Positions 25,137-33,154 of a stretch of 64,000 nucleotides of DNA are shown here, in pieces. The stretch's first letter is position 1. Each line of letters begins with the position of its first letter. A program made the position numbers and the translations under genes. Origin of the DNA: JAWHQP01 sp032586195 (GTDB taxonomy: Bacteria > Pseudomonadota > Gammaproteobacteria > Enterobacterales > Pasteurellaceae); contig JAWHQP010000006.1 in NCBI GenBank assembly GCA_032586195.1, forward strand, positions 62,001 through 126,000, written 5' to 3'. The notes below the pieces were generated by a model. That model was not told where the DNA came from. It saw only the letters and a list, made by a program, of their open reading frames with translations, and made no database searches.

Positions 25137-26267
25137 TTAGAGATCGAAATCGCCGAAATCATTGGTGTCAACCTTGGAATCAATCTGCCCCACAAGATAA
25201 GAGCTCACTTCCACTTCCTGCGGCGCTACCTGTACGTTGTCGGAAACCAACCAGGCGTTGATCCACGGAATCGGGTTAGAACGAGCCTGGAACGGCAACG
25301 GCAAACCCACCGCCTGCATACGGATATTGGTAATATATTCCACATACTGCACCAGAATATCCTTGTTCAAGCCAATCATCGAACCGTCTTTGAACAAATA
25401 ATCCGCCCAGGCTTTTTCCTGTTCGGCGGCCGCTACGAACAAATCGTACGCTTCCTGTTTACATTCTTCGGCGATTTCCGCCATTTCAGGGTCATCCTGC
25501 CCTGCCGCCATGATATTCAGAATATGCTGAGTGCCCGTTAAGTGCAAGGCTTCGTCACGCGCGATAAATTTAATAATTTTCGCATTACCTTCCATTAATC
25601 TCCGTTCCGCAAAAGCAAAGGAGCAGGCGAAAGACACATAAAAACGAATGGCCTCCAGAGCATTAACGCTCATCAGGCACAGATATAACTGTTTCTTCAG
25701 ATTGCGTAACGTGACCACGCACTGCTTGCCGTTAACGGTGTAAGTGCCTTCGCCGTACAGGCCATAGAGCTGGCTGTCACGAATCAGGTCATCGTAATAA
25801 CCGGAAATATCCTTCGCCCGTTTAATGATTTCTTCGTTGGTCACGATATCATCAAACACCACGGACGGATCGTTGACAATATTGCGGATAATATGAGTGT
25901 AGGAACGCGAGTGAATGGTTTCACTGAACGTCCAGGTTTCAATCCAGGTTTCCAGTTCCGGGATAGACACCAACGGCAGCAATGCTACATTCGGGCTGCG
26001 GCCCTGAATCGAATCCAGCAGAGTCTGATATTTCAAATTGCTGATAAAAATATGTTTTTCATGTTCAGGCAAAGCGGCGTAGTCGATACGATCCTGCGAT
26101 ACATCCACCTCTTCCGGCCGCCAGAAAAAAGACAGTTGTTTTTCGATCAGTTTTTCAAAAGTTTCGTATTTTTGTTGATCGTAACGCGCAACATTTACAT
26201 TTTGCCCAAAAAACATAGGCTCTAATAACTGGTTATTTTTTGTTTGTGAGAACGTGGTATATGTCAT
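25137..26267 (-). CDS. nrdB: Ribonucleoside-diphosphate reductase beta subunit NrdB
   Basis: Class Ia ribonucleotide reductase small subunit, 376 aa, carrying the diiron centre and stable tyrosyl radical. Iron ligands Glu and His and the radical Tyr are in SETIHSRSYTHI; a second ligand set is in the FIARDEALHLTGTQHIL block. The C-terminal end with DTNDFGDFDL is the tail that docks on the alpha subunit. The alpha subunit gene nrdA is not adjacent: upstream lies yciU on the other strand. Confidence 0.95.
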   Translation of the reverse strand: MTYTTFSQTKNNQLLEPMFFGQNVNVARYDQQKYETFEKLIEKQLSFFWRPEEVDVSQDRIDYAALPEHEKHIFISNLKYQTLLDSIQGRSPNVALLPLVSIPELETWIETWTFSETIHSRSYTHIIRNIVNDPSVVFDDIVTNEEIIKRAKDISGYYDDLIRDSQLYGLYGEGTYTVNGKQCVVTLRNLKKQLYLCLMSVNALEAIRFYVSFACSFAFAERRLMEGNAKIIKFIARDEALHLTGTQHILNIMAAGQDDPEMAEIAEECKQEAYDLFVAAAEQEKAWADYLFKDGSMIGLNKDILVQYVEYITNIRMQAVGLPLPFQARSNPIPWINAWLVSDNVQVAPQEVEVSSYLVGQIDSKVDTNDFGDFDL

Positions 26268-26354
26268 AAATTTGCCTTTTATAAAAATTTGTTAAAAAAT
26301 CCGCTGCATTTTACCCGAAAGAACCGGGTCTGTGCAAAAAATCGCGAAAACGAC

Positions 26355-26363
26355 ACCGCACTT
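26355..26363 (-). repeat. DNA uptake signal sequence
   Basis: Exact ACCGCACTT in the divergent nrdB/yciU spacer (26268-26480), which otherwise shows no gene and no clear NrdR box. Confidence 0.85.
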
Positions 26364-26480
26364 GCGCCTGTTTACAAAGCTTAAAAGTCCTTTATACTCG
26401 GGTTCAGGCCGAATTTATCGTATTTTCATTTTGTCGGGTTTTAAGCTATGATACGGCTTTATCTGAATACGGAAGAAGAA

Positions 26481-26801
26481 ATGACTCAAACTGAAAAATT
26501 AAATCCTGATACCGCTATCGATATCGCTTACGACATTTTCCTGGAAATGGCCGCGGAAAACCTCGATCCGGCCGATATTATGCTGTTTAATCTGCAATTT
26601 GAGGAACGCGGCGCGGTGGAATTTGTCGAAACGGCGGAGAACTGGGAAGAGGAAATCGGCGTGCTAATCGATCCTGAAGAATACGCGGAAGTATGGATTG
26701 GCCTGCTAAATGATCAGGATGAAATGGACGACATATTCGCCAAATTCTTAATCTCCCACCGAGAGGAAAAGCGGGAATATCATATCGTATGGAAAAATTA
26801 A
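26481..26801 (+). CDS. yciU: DsDNA-mimic protein, DUF440 family (YciU/HI1450)
   Basis: Strongly acidic protein of 106 aa, very close in pattern to H. influenzae HI1450, a double-stranded-DNA mimic reported to bind the nucleoid protein HU. It carries the family blocks LNPDTAIDIAYDIFLEMA, NLDPADIMLFNLQFEERG, and EEYAEVWIGL. The start MTQTEKLN is preferred over an upstream ATG at 26448. It converges with bioD across a USS-built terminator. Confidence 0.88.
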   Translation: MTQTEKLNPDTAIDIAYDIFLEMAAENLDPADIMLFNLQFEERGAVEFVETAENWEEEIGVLIDPEEYAEVWIGLLNDQDEMDDIFAKFLISHREEKREYHIVWKN

Positions 26802-26825
26802 CGGCATCGGTTAAACAAAACTCGT

Positions 26826-26878
26826 AAAAACGACACCGCACTTTGGCAAGCCGGCAGATAAAGTGCGGTGTCGTTTTT
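26826..26878. terminator. Bidirectional terminator made of two inverted uptake signals
   Basis: Perfect 19-bp arms (26826-26844 and 26860-26878), each with an exact USS core (26835-26843 and 26861-26869), 15-nt loop. A5 on one side and T5 on the other serve the convergent yciU and bioD genes. Confidence 0.9.
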
Positions 26879-26886
26879 CTGTGTTT

Positions 26887-27615
26887 TTACACGACGAATT
26901 CCGTTTTCATAAAAGTCAGGCGATCAATGCCGGTAATATAATGTCCCAGTTCCTGTTCTTCGGGCTTATGCACGTAAGGTATTTTGCCTAATAAAGGAGC
27001 GTCAATCTGCTTGGTAAGCTGATTGATGATTTCGGCATAATGGCTCAGAAACGGGTTGATGCGATTGGCAATCCAGCCCAACAGCGGCAAACCCATACTC
27101 TGAATGGATTGCGCGGTCAGCAGGGCATGATTCATACAGCCTTCTTTGATACCGACCACCAGCACGACCGGCATGTTCTGCTCCACCACCCATTCACCGA
27201 ACATTTTTTCCCTCGTTAACGGCGAGAGCCAGCCGAAAGTGCCTTCCACCAATACCGATTGGTATTTTGACGACAAACGGTGTAAATCGGCGTTAATTTT
27301 ATCTACGCTGATACGTTTGCCCTCCTGCGTCAGCATAGGCATGGTGTGGGCAAAAGTATAACTGTTGATTTCCTTATAGGTCACGGATTCCAGAGTGGAA
27401 TTCAGCAATATCCGCACATCGGGATTATCCGCCGCCCCGTAATCATCGGTCTGTTCTTCCAATGCCGTTGCATAAACGGCTTCATCCTGCCCGGCGGCAA
27501 GGGGTTTGTAACCGACGATCTGAATCCCCGCCTGTTGCATGGCCTGCATAATCGCACGGCTGGCGATCGTTTTACCGACATTGGTATCAGTGCCGGTAAT
27601 AAAAAATGCGCTCAT
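26887..27615 (-). CDS. bioD: Dethiobiotin synthetase BioD
   Basis: ATP-dependent carboxylase that closes the ureido ring of dethiobiotin in biotin synthesis. P-loop GTDTNVGKT directly follows the start; VEGTFGWLSPL corresponds to the family's VEGAGG segment, here altered (EGTFG). Length 242 aa. ATG at 27615 is preceded by AGGAG; the frame is open 111 bp further up without support. No other bio genes adjoin. The changed VEGAGG motif suggests the BioD2-like group common in Pasteurellaceae; activity should be regarded as probable. Confidence 0.86.
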   Translation of the reverse strand: MSAFFITGTDTNVGKTIASRAIMQAMQQAGIQIVGYKPLAAGQDEAVYATALEEQTDDYGAADNPDVRILLNSTLESVTYKEINSYTFAHTMPMLTQEGKRISVDKINADLHRLSSKYQSVLVEGTFGWLSPLTREKMFGEWVVEQNMPVVLVVGIKEGCMNHALLTAQSIQSMGLPLLGWIANRINPFLSHYAEIINQLTKQIDAPLLGKIPYVHKPEEQELGHYITGIDRLTFMKTEFVV

Positions 27616-27749
27616 AATCTTATTCTCCTTTAAAGCGGTTGATTCTAAAATAAATCTGCCTCGGCAACATTGAGCTAACACAAGTTTTTGGCAAATTGAA
27701 GTAAATTTTATATACTTATACGACATTTCTCCTCAATAAGGATACTTAC

Positions 27750-28979
27750 ATGAACGGATTATTATCCTTGTCACAAGCGTTGGAAAAGATGCTGGCGGCA
27801 CTCCCTTCGCCCGATTTGAACAAAACGGAACAAATCTCTCTCGATCAAGCTCAGAACCGTATTTGTGCGGAAGATGTGATTTCGCCGATTAACGTGCCTT
27901 CTTTCGATAATTCGGCGATGGACGGCTATGCCGTGCGGCTGGCGGATTTAGCGCAATCCATGACGTTGCCGGTAATCGGCAAATCCTTCGCCGGTTCACC
28001 GTTTACGGACGTTTGGCAGCCGCAAAGCACGGTGCGGATTATGACGGGTGCAATGCTTCCCGCAGGCGCCGACGCGGTGGTGATGCAGGAAGAAGTGAGC
28101 GTAAATGAAGACGGCTCCGTCACTTTTTCCACCATGCCGAAATCCAATCAGAACATTCGCCGTATCGGCGAGGACGTGGCTCGGGGCGATGTGGTATTGG
28201 CGTCGGGCTCACCGTTAAATACGGTTTCTCTGCCGCTGCTCGCCTCATTAGGCATTGCCCAAGTAAGAGTGTTCCCCCGTTTAAAAGTCGCGGTGCTTTC
28301 CACCGGTGACGAACTGGTACCCGTGGGTAAACCGCTGGGAGAAGGACAAATTTACGACAGCAACCGCTTTGCGGTGAAATTAATGCTGGAAAAATTAAAC
28401 TGTGAAATTCTTGATTTCGGCATTTTACCCGATGTGCCGGCAGAATTTGAACAGGCCTTTATCGCCGCTCAGAAAGAAGCGGATTTGCTGATTACCAGCG
28501 GCGGCGTATCCGTAGGAGAAGCGGATTTCACCAAAGACGTGTTGGAAAAAGTGGGATTGATTAATTTCTGGAAACTCGCCATTAAGCCGGGCAAACCCTT
28601 TGCCTTCGGTAAACTGGAAAAGGCCTGGTTCTGCGGTTTGCCGGGCAATCCGGTTTCCGCACTGGTAACATTTTATCAATTGGTGCAACCCGTTATCGCA
28701 AAACTAAGCGGTTTGAAACGGTATGTTGCCCCGCAACAATTTACCGCCATCGCCGCTACTGCCATGAAAAAAGCGCCGGGCCGGTTGGATTTCCAACGCG
28801 GTTTTTATCAGGTTAACGCGGAAGGTAAAATTGAAGTGCGGCCGATAGGTTTCCAAGGCTCGCATTTATTCGGTTCCTTTGTGAAAAGCAACTGTTTTAT
28901 CGTACTGGAACGGGAACGCGGCAATGTGGCCGCGGGCGAAACCGTAACCATCGAACCCTTTAATCATTTACTAAGCTAA
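27750..28979 (+). CDS. moeA: Molybdopterin molybdenumtransferase MoeA
   Basis: Inserts molybdate into adenylated molybdopterin in the last step of Mo-cofactor synthesis. 409 aa, with PSFDNSAMDGYAV, the GAMLPAGADAVVMQEE block, STGDEL (MoeA/MogA fold) and SGGVSVGEADF; the C-terminal domain IV ends with AAGETVTIEPF. Followed by moeB one base later, so the pair is one operon. Functionally linked with the molABC importer 17 kb away. Confidence 0.95.
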   Translation: MNGLLSLSQALEKMLAALPSPDLNKTEQISLDQAQNRICAEDVISPINVPSFDNSAMDGYAVRLADLAQSMTLPVIGKSFAGSPFTDVWQPQSTVRIMTGAMLPAGADAVVMQEEVSVNEDGSVTFSTMPKSNQNIRRIGEDVARGDVVLASGSPLNTVSLPLLASLGIAQVRVFPRLKVAVLSTGDELVPVGKPLGEGQIYDSNRFAVKLMLEKLNCEILDFGILPDVPAEFEQAFIAAQKEADLLITSGGVSVGEADFTKDVLEKVGLINFWKLAIKPGKPFAFGKLEKAWFCGLPGNPVSALVTFYQLVQPVIAKLSGLKRYVAPQQFTAIAATAMKKAPGRLDFQRGFYQVNAEGKIEVRPIGFQGSHLFGSFVKSNCFIVLERERGNVAAGETVTIEPFNHLLS

Positions 28980-28980
28980 T

Positions 28981-29703
28981 ATGAGCGAACTCAGTTATCA
29001 GGAAGAATTGCGTTACAACCGTCAGCTGGTGCTGAAAGCGGTGGATTTCGACGGGCAGGAACGATTAAAAGACAGCAAAATGCTGATCGTGGGTTTAGGC
29101 GGCCTGGGCTGTGCCGCCGCTCAGTATCTCGCGGCGGCCGGTGTCGGGCATTTGACGCTGCTGGACTTTGATACGGTATCCTTATCCAACCTGCAACGGC
29201 AAGTGCTGCATAACGATAGCCGTCTGGATATGCCTAAAGTGGAATCGGCGAAGATTGCCCTCAGCCAGATTAATCCGCACATTGACATTCAAACCATGCA
29301 CGGTTTGTTATCGGAAGAAAAACTCGCCGAGTTGACACCGCACTTTGATGTCGTTCTGGACTGTACCGACAATGTGGAAACCCGCAATCAGCTGGATCGC
29401 TGCTGTCAGCGTGCCAAGGTGCCGCTAATCTCGGGGGCGGCAATCCGCATGGAAGGACAGGTTTCCGTATTTACCTATGCGGAAAACACGCCTACTTACG
29501 CCTCGCTAAGCTGCTTATTCGGGCAGAATACTCTAAGCTGTATCGAGGCCGGCGTGTTGTCTCCAATTGTAGGTATTGTCGGTTCGATTCAGGCATTAGA
29601 GGCAATAAAGGTGCGGCTAAATATCGGCACGACTCTATGCGGCAGACTACTTATGATCGATGGCTTAAATATGGCGGTGCGGGAAATTAAAATCCCTATT
29701 TAA
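28981..29703 (+). CDS. moeB: Molybdopterin-synthase adenylyltransferase MoeB, zinc-site-less form
   Basis: Adenylates the C-terminal glycine of MoaD, E1-like fold, 240 aa. ATP-binding VGLGGLGCAAAQYL, RQVLH and LDCTDN with the catalytic Asp are present. The two CxxC zinc motifs of E. coli MoeB are missing: the first position reads TYAS, and the protein ends at REIKIPI before the second. Coupled to moeA with one base between. An uptake signal lies in the gene at 29337-29345. Confidence 0.9.
   Translation: MSELSYQEELRYNRQLVLKAVDFDGQERLKDSKMLIVGLGGLGCAAAQYLAAAGVGHLTLLDFDTVSLSNLQRQVLHNDSRLDMPKVESAKIALSQINPHIDIQTMHGLLSEEKLAELTPHFDVVLDCTDNVETRNQLDRCCQRAKVPLISGAAIRMEGQVSVFTYAENTPTYASLSCLFGQNTLSCIEAGVLSPIVGIVGSIQALEAIKVRLNIGTTLCGRLLMIDGLNMAVREIKIPI
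29337..29345 (-). repeat. DNA uptake signal sequence in moeB
   Basis: Exact ACCGCACTT. Confidence 0.85.
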
Positions 29704-29832
29704 GCTCATCCTGTACTTATTGCGCAGGGATTGCGGCATAATCTGCCGAGATTAGAACAACCCGTCACAATTAGTTTTCATTCAGCCTGAAACCTATCAG
29801 CTTTATACCATTTCTCAATTTAAAATAATTTT

Positions 29833-29848
29833 TTAAGAATTTTTTAAG
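29833..29848 (+). promoter_or_regulatory. TTAAG direct repeat with 11-bp period, response-regulator-like site
   Basis: TTAAG at 29833-29837 and 29844-29848 lie within a tandem AATTTTTTAAG repeat. An AT-rich TTATAT candidate -10 follows about 18 bp later. Such direct repeats in the -35 region are typical of OmpR-class activators of the PmrA/QseB type. It precedes the small-lipoprotein gene at 29905. Confidence 0.4.
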
Positions 29849-29904
29849 TTTTTCCTAGTCTAATAGTTATATATAGTCCATCAACTTTTAATACGAGGTA
29901 GATT

Positions 29905-30066
29905 ATGAAAAAAGTAATGACATTAGTCGCAATCGTAGTTGCAGCGTTAAGTTTAAGTGCATGTTGTGGTCCGCACGGATGTGGTGGTCCGGGCCCCGGC
30001 CCTCAAGGCGATTATACCGGAAACAGTGGCTTCGGTGATCATGGTGGTGATCGCGGTCCGAATTAA
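29905..30066 (+). CDS. Small Cys/Gly/His-rich lipoprotein (53 aa)
   Basis: Not a recognised family. Signal peptide MKKVMTLVAIVVAALSL with lipobox LSAC; the mature part starts CCGPHGCGGPGPGPQG and ends FGDHGGDRGPN. The three cysteines and histidine near the anchor could bind metal, but that is inference. ACGAGG lies 8 nt before the ATG, a promoter-like region is upstream and a strong terminator follows, which together support a real gene. A second, longer lipoprotein of related style follows. Confidence 0.75.
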   Translation: MKKVMTLVAIVVAALSLSACCGPHGCGGPGPGPQGDYTGNSGFGDHGGDRGPN

Positions 30067-30090
30067 GTTTAATTATCTGATTTAATCATA

Positions 30091-30117
30091 AATGCTCTCT
30101 AAATGAGAGCATTTTTC
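30091..30117 (+). terminator. Terminator after the small lipoprotein gene
   Basis: AATGCTCTC/GAGAGCATT, 9-bp stem, 5-nt loop, then T5. Confidence 0.9.
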
Positions 30118-30133
30118 CTTAGGAAAAATAATT

Positions 30134-30451
30134 ATGAAAAAACTATTTTTACTCTCGGCTATTGTTGCCGCCGGTTTCAGTTTGACCGCCTGTATCCCCC
30201 CGCCGGCAGACGGCGGCGGTTTCCGCGGTGGTGACAGAGTTACCGTAATAAACGGCGACGGTCCGCGCGGTGATCGCCATCCTCGGGATATGCAAGGTCC
30301 TAGAGGCGATCGCGCACCGAGAGGAATGCAAGGCCCGCAAGGGAATCATAACCCTCAGGCTATGCCGAACCGTCAGGGCGGTAAAGGCAACCCACCGGGT
30401 AAACCAAACGGCAAGCATCCACAAAACGGTTCACCGGAGAATCGCCGTTAA
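30134..30451 (+). CDS. Repeat-containing Gly/Pro/Arg-rich lipoprotein (105 aa)
   Basis: No known family. Signal peptide MKKLFLLSAIVAAGFSL with lipobox LTAC (Cys20). The mature chain is predicted disordered and basic, with three tandem 12-residue repeats at residues 43-78 of the form GP(R/Q)G(D/N)(R/H)xP(R/Q)xM, the first two containing RGD. The tail is GK/PN-rich. Likely on the outer membrane. It follows a related small lipoprotein after a terminator, so it probably has separate or read-through expression. Function not known. Confidence 0.75.
   Translation: MKKLFLLSAIVAAGFSLTACIPPPADGGGFRGGDRVTVINGDGPRGDRHPRDMQGPRGDRAPRGMQGPQGNHNPQAMPNRQGGKGNPPGKPNGKHPQNGSPENRR
30260..30367 (+). repeat. Three tandem 36-bp coding repeats
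   Basis: Units start at 30260, 30296 and 30332 and encode GPRGDRHPRDMQ, GPRGDRAPRGMQ and GPQGNHNPQAMP. The third copy is the most diverged. Confidence 0.8.
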
Positions 30452-30476
30452 ACATAATTATAACCATCATTGTATA

Positions 30477-30497
30477 AGGGCTGATTTTATCAGCCCT
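30477..30497 (+). terminator. Hairpin after the repeat lipoprotein gene
   Basis: AGGGCTGAT/ATCAGCCCT, 9-bp stem, TTT loop, no T tract behind it; possible weak terminator or mRNA-stabilising hairpin. The rest of the 469-bp spacer to 30920 is AT-rich and holds the Fur boxes. Confidence 0.6.
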
Positions 30498-30779
30498 GCA
30501 ATCTAATCAATCAAGTCGTTGCCTGCAATTATATGAAAATGATCCCCTCACTTTTTATCGGGTTTAATACAAAATCCGGACTAAGAAAATAGCCGATATA
30601 TTCTTTCACGCTATAAAAATATTCGGTAATTTACCCGAATCAGCATCAAACAAATTCCAATCATTATCTTTTTCTGTTAGAAAAAATACAATTCAATTTC
30701 AATTCTGATTAAAAAAATTTAATTACATATGGTTTTTTATACTTTAAGTCCCGTTTGATGTATCTGTTTGAGATTTATT

Positions 30780-30798
30780 GATAATAATTCTTATTTCT
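30780..30798. promoter_or_regulatory. Fur box 1 of the TonB-receptor gene
   Basis: GATAATAATTCTTATTTCT resembles the 19-bp Fur consensus (GATAAT-rich inverted repeat). Confidence 0.6.
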
Positions 30799-30808
30799 TA
30801 TAGTTATT

Positions 30809-30827
30809 GATAATGATTGTTATTTAT
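30809..30827. promoter_or_regulatory. Fur box 2 of the TonB-receptor gene
   Basis: GATAATGATTGTTATTTAT, close to the Fur consensus, 29 bp after box 1 and about 95 bp before the receptor start. Indicates iron repression. Confidence 0.7.
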
Positions 30828-30920
30828 GTAAAATTCTCCTTTAGCTTAATAATTAGAATATGCTTTAATTTTCTAATTAATGAGTCGTTAATGGTATAAA
30901 TAATAAGAAGGAACTATTAT

Positions 30921-32864
30921 ATGAAATTTGTAAAATCAACAATCGCACTGGCAATCGTAGCGGTGGTGAGCGGTTCTTACGCGTTGGCGGATGACCTTGA
31001 TGTCATCGAAGTTGTCAGTGATAACTACTCTCCGCAAACTCAAAACGTTGCCGCGAAAGGGGTAGTAAAAGTTCGACAAGCCACCAAAATGTCCGATGTA
31101 TTACGCGGTGTACCGGGGGTTAACGTAAACGGTGCTCGTTCGGTGGTCGAACGTTATAACATCCGCGGTGTTAGTGAAGAATATCTCAGCGTTACCGTCG
31201 ATGGTGCTCGTCAGAACGGTTACTCTTTCCACCATAACGGTAACTATGGTATTGACCCTGAAATTCTGAAGAAAGTTGATATCGACGTAGGAGCTAACTC
31301 GGTAGTAACCGCGGCCGGTTCTTTAGGTGGTTCGATTAAATTTGAAACCGTAGATGCCGCAGATTTATTGGAACAAGGTGAAAAATTTGGCGGTAAAGTC
31401 AAATACGCCTGGGGCAGCAACGGTAATTCCCATCAAACGATGGCGACCTTATTCGGTAAGATCGATCACTTTGACTTATTAGGTTACTTTAATTATCGCC
31501 ACCAATTAGACGGCAAAGACGGTAATGGCACGAAAAATGCCAATAAAGGTCATTTACAAGATTATTTATTCAAAGCCAAATACAACTTCGGCGAAAACCA
31601 CTGGTTCAAATTATCCGCCGAGCATTATACCAACACGGCTTTCAGCTGTTCTCGTGCCAATATGGCATTCTGTACCGATGAATATATCGGTAAGCGAAAC
31701 TATTCTCCCGAACGTAAATACACTACCCTTGAACGCGAAACCTATACGGCAGCCTATGCTTATAATCCCGGCGATAATCCTTGGGTAAACCTTAAAGCCA
31801 ATGCATACAGCACCGCGACCAAAGCGACTTCTTTAGGTTCACCCAAATCCAGAGTGAAAACCGTGGGCGGTACGGTATCCAATAAATCCGAATTTGATTT
31901 GGGCCTCACCCACCATTTCGTTACCATAGGCGGCGAATACTACAAAACCACGGCACAAAAGCTAGGCTCAAATGTCAGCGATGCCCGATTAACCAGTACT
32001 TCAATTTATCTTGAAGATCAAATCGGTATCGGCAACTTTACGATTATCCCGGGGATTCGCTACGATTATTACACCGCAAAATTATCCGATAACTTCAATA
32101 AAAACTACGATCGTTTCTCTAAAGCTTTGGGTTTAAGATATGCGCTGACGGACAATTTGGCTTTATTTGCCAACTATACCGAACTGTTCAAAGGCCCCGA
32201 TGCCGGTGAAATCGTGCTACGCGGCACCGGCCGTTTAAGCTATGATGCCAATCTGGAAGCGACTAAAGGTGACAACAAAGAAGCCGGTTTCAGTTATACG
32301 CGTGACGGTTTGTTCACTCATAATGACGACTTATCTTTCACAGCCAAATACTTTCACACCAATTACGACAATATCAGCCAATCTGTTGCGAATAGCGTCG
32401 GTCGAGGCAGTGTCTATAAAAACCTGGGTGCAGTCGTATTAAAAGGGGTTGAACTCTCTACCCGTTACAACATTGAAAACTTCAGCACTCTGCTGACCTA
32501 CGCAAGAGCGAGAAGTAAACAGAAAGACACCGGTTATGCCGTATTCCCTGACTCAGGCGACCGTTACACCATTAGTTTTAATTATGCGTTACCTGAATAC
32601 GGCGTGCAAATGGGCTGGAGCACAATGTGGGTGCGCGGTCTGACCGTACACTCCAGTGCAACTTCAATCACCACCAAACAGGAATATGCCGTAAGTAACG
32701 CTTATGTAAGCTGGGTGCCGCAACAATATAAAAACGTAGAATTGATCTTCGGCATTGATAATATCTTTAATAAGGCCTATAAAGATCACAGTACGCAATA
32801 CTATAATGCCGTTGACTACGATCCGGGTCGTAACTATAAATTATCCGTTTCGTACAGATTTTGA
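30921..32864 (+). CDS. TonB-dependent outer-membrane receptor (heme or siderophore uptake)
   Basis: 647 aa. Signal peptide to about residue 23 (SYALA), then a TonB-box-like DVIEVVSD, a plug domain (SDVLRGVPGVNVNGARSVVERYNIRGV, VDGARQNG, GSLGGSIKFET) and a 22-strand barrel ending with an aromatic residue (LSVSYRF). The heme-receptor FRAP/NPNL signature is not preserved: the matching place reads LFKGPDAGE. Two cysteines in SCSRANMAFC may form a disulphide in an outer loop. AGAAGGA precedes the ATG; Fur boxes imply an iron-related substrate. Ligand not determinable. Confidence 0.88.
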   Translation: MKFVKSTIALAIVAVVSGSYALADDLDVIEVVSDNYSPQTQNVAAKGVVKVRQATKMSDVLRGVPGVNVNGARSVVERYNIRGVSEEYLSVTVDGARQNGYSFHHNGNYGIDPEILKKVDIDVGANSVVTAAGSLGGSIKFETVDAADLLEQGEKFGGKVKYAWGSNGNSHQTMATLFGKIDHFDLLGYFNYRHQLDGKDGNGTKNANKGHLQDYLFKAKYNFGENHWFKLSAEHYTNTAFSCSRANMAFCTDEYIGKRNYSPERKYTTLERETYTAAYAYNPGDNPWVNLKANAYSTATKATSLGSPKSRVKTVGGTVSNKSEFDLGLTHHFVTIGGEYYKTTAQKLGSNVSDARLTSTSIYLEDQIGIGNFTIIPGIRYDYYTAKLSDNFNKNYDRFSKALGLRYALTDNLALFANYTELFKGPDAGEIVLRGTGRLSYDANLEATKGDNKEAGFSYTRDGLFTHNDDLSFTAKYFHTNYDNISQSVANSVGRGSVYKNLGAVVLKGVELSTRYNIENFSTLLTYARARSKQKDTGYAVFPDSGDRYTISFNYALPEYGVQMGWSTMWVRGLTVHSSATSITTKQEYAVSNAYVSWVPQQYKNVELIFGIDNIFNKAYKDHSTQYYNAVDYDPGRNYKLSVSYRF

Positions 32865-32882
32865 TTCAACCCTATAACACTC

Positions 32883-32914
32883 AGCCCGTCGCCTTGCTTG
32901 CACGGGCTTTTTAT
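32883..32914 (+). terminator. TonB-receptor terminator
   Basis: AGCCCGT/ACGGGCT stem with 12-nt loop followed by a T-rich tract. Confidence 0.85.
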
Positions 32915-32930
32915 TTGACTTTCCGTGGCA

Positions 32931-32939
32931 AAGTGCGGT
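32931..32939 (+). repeat. DNA uptake signal sequence
   Basis: Exact AAGTGCGGT in the spacer before yedE. The rest of this 290-bp spacer contains only a doubtful 21-codon frame at 33080. Confidence 0.9.
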
Positions 32940-33154
32940 GCTGATTTTATGATTTTTATCAACTCTCTATTATTTCCCTTACCGCGGCATTTTACAATCG
33001 ACTGTTATTTAGGCTAAAATCTGCCCGGTATGTTTCATACAATTTCATTTACTGGTATCGCAAGTTTTGTGTATAGGAAATGAACCAATCACTCCGCGCA
33101 GTTGTTGCTCATCGTTATACCCTCACTTGCAAATCTTTTCATTAAGGATGCTCT

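Noticed and set aside
33080..33145. A 21-codon frame (MNQSLRAVVAHRYTL...) just before yedE
   Set aside because: The AGGAA directly abuts the ATG and nothing in the peptide suggests a leader; too short to support.
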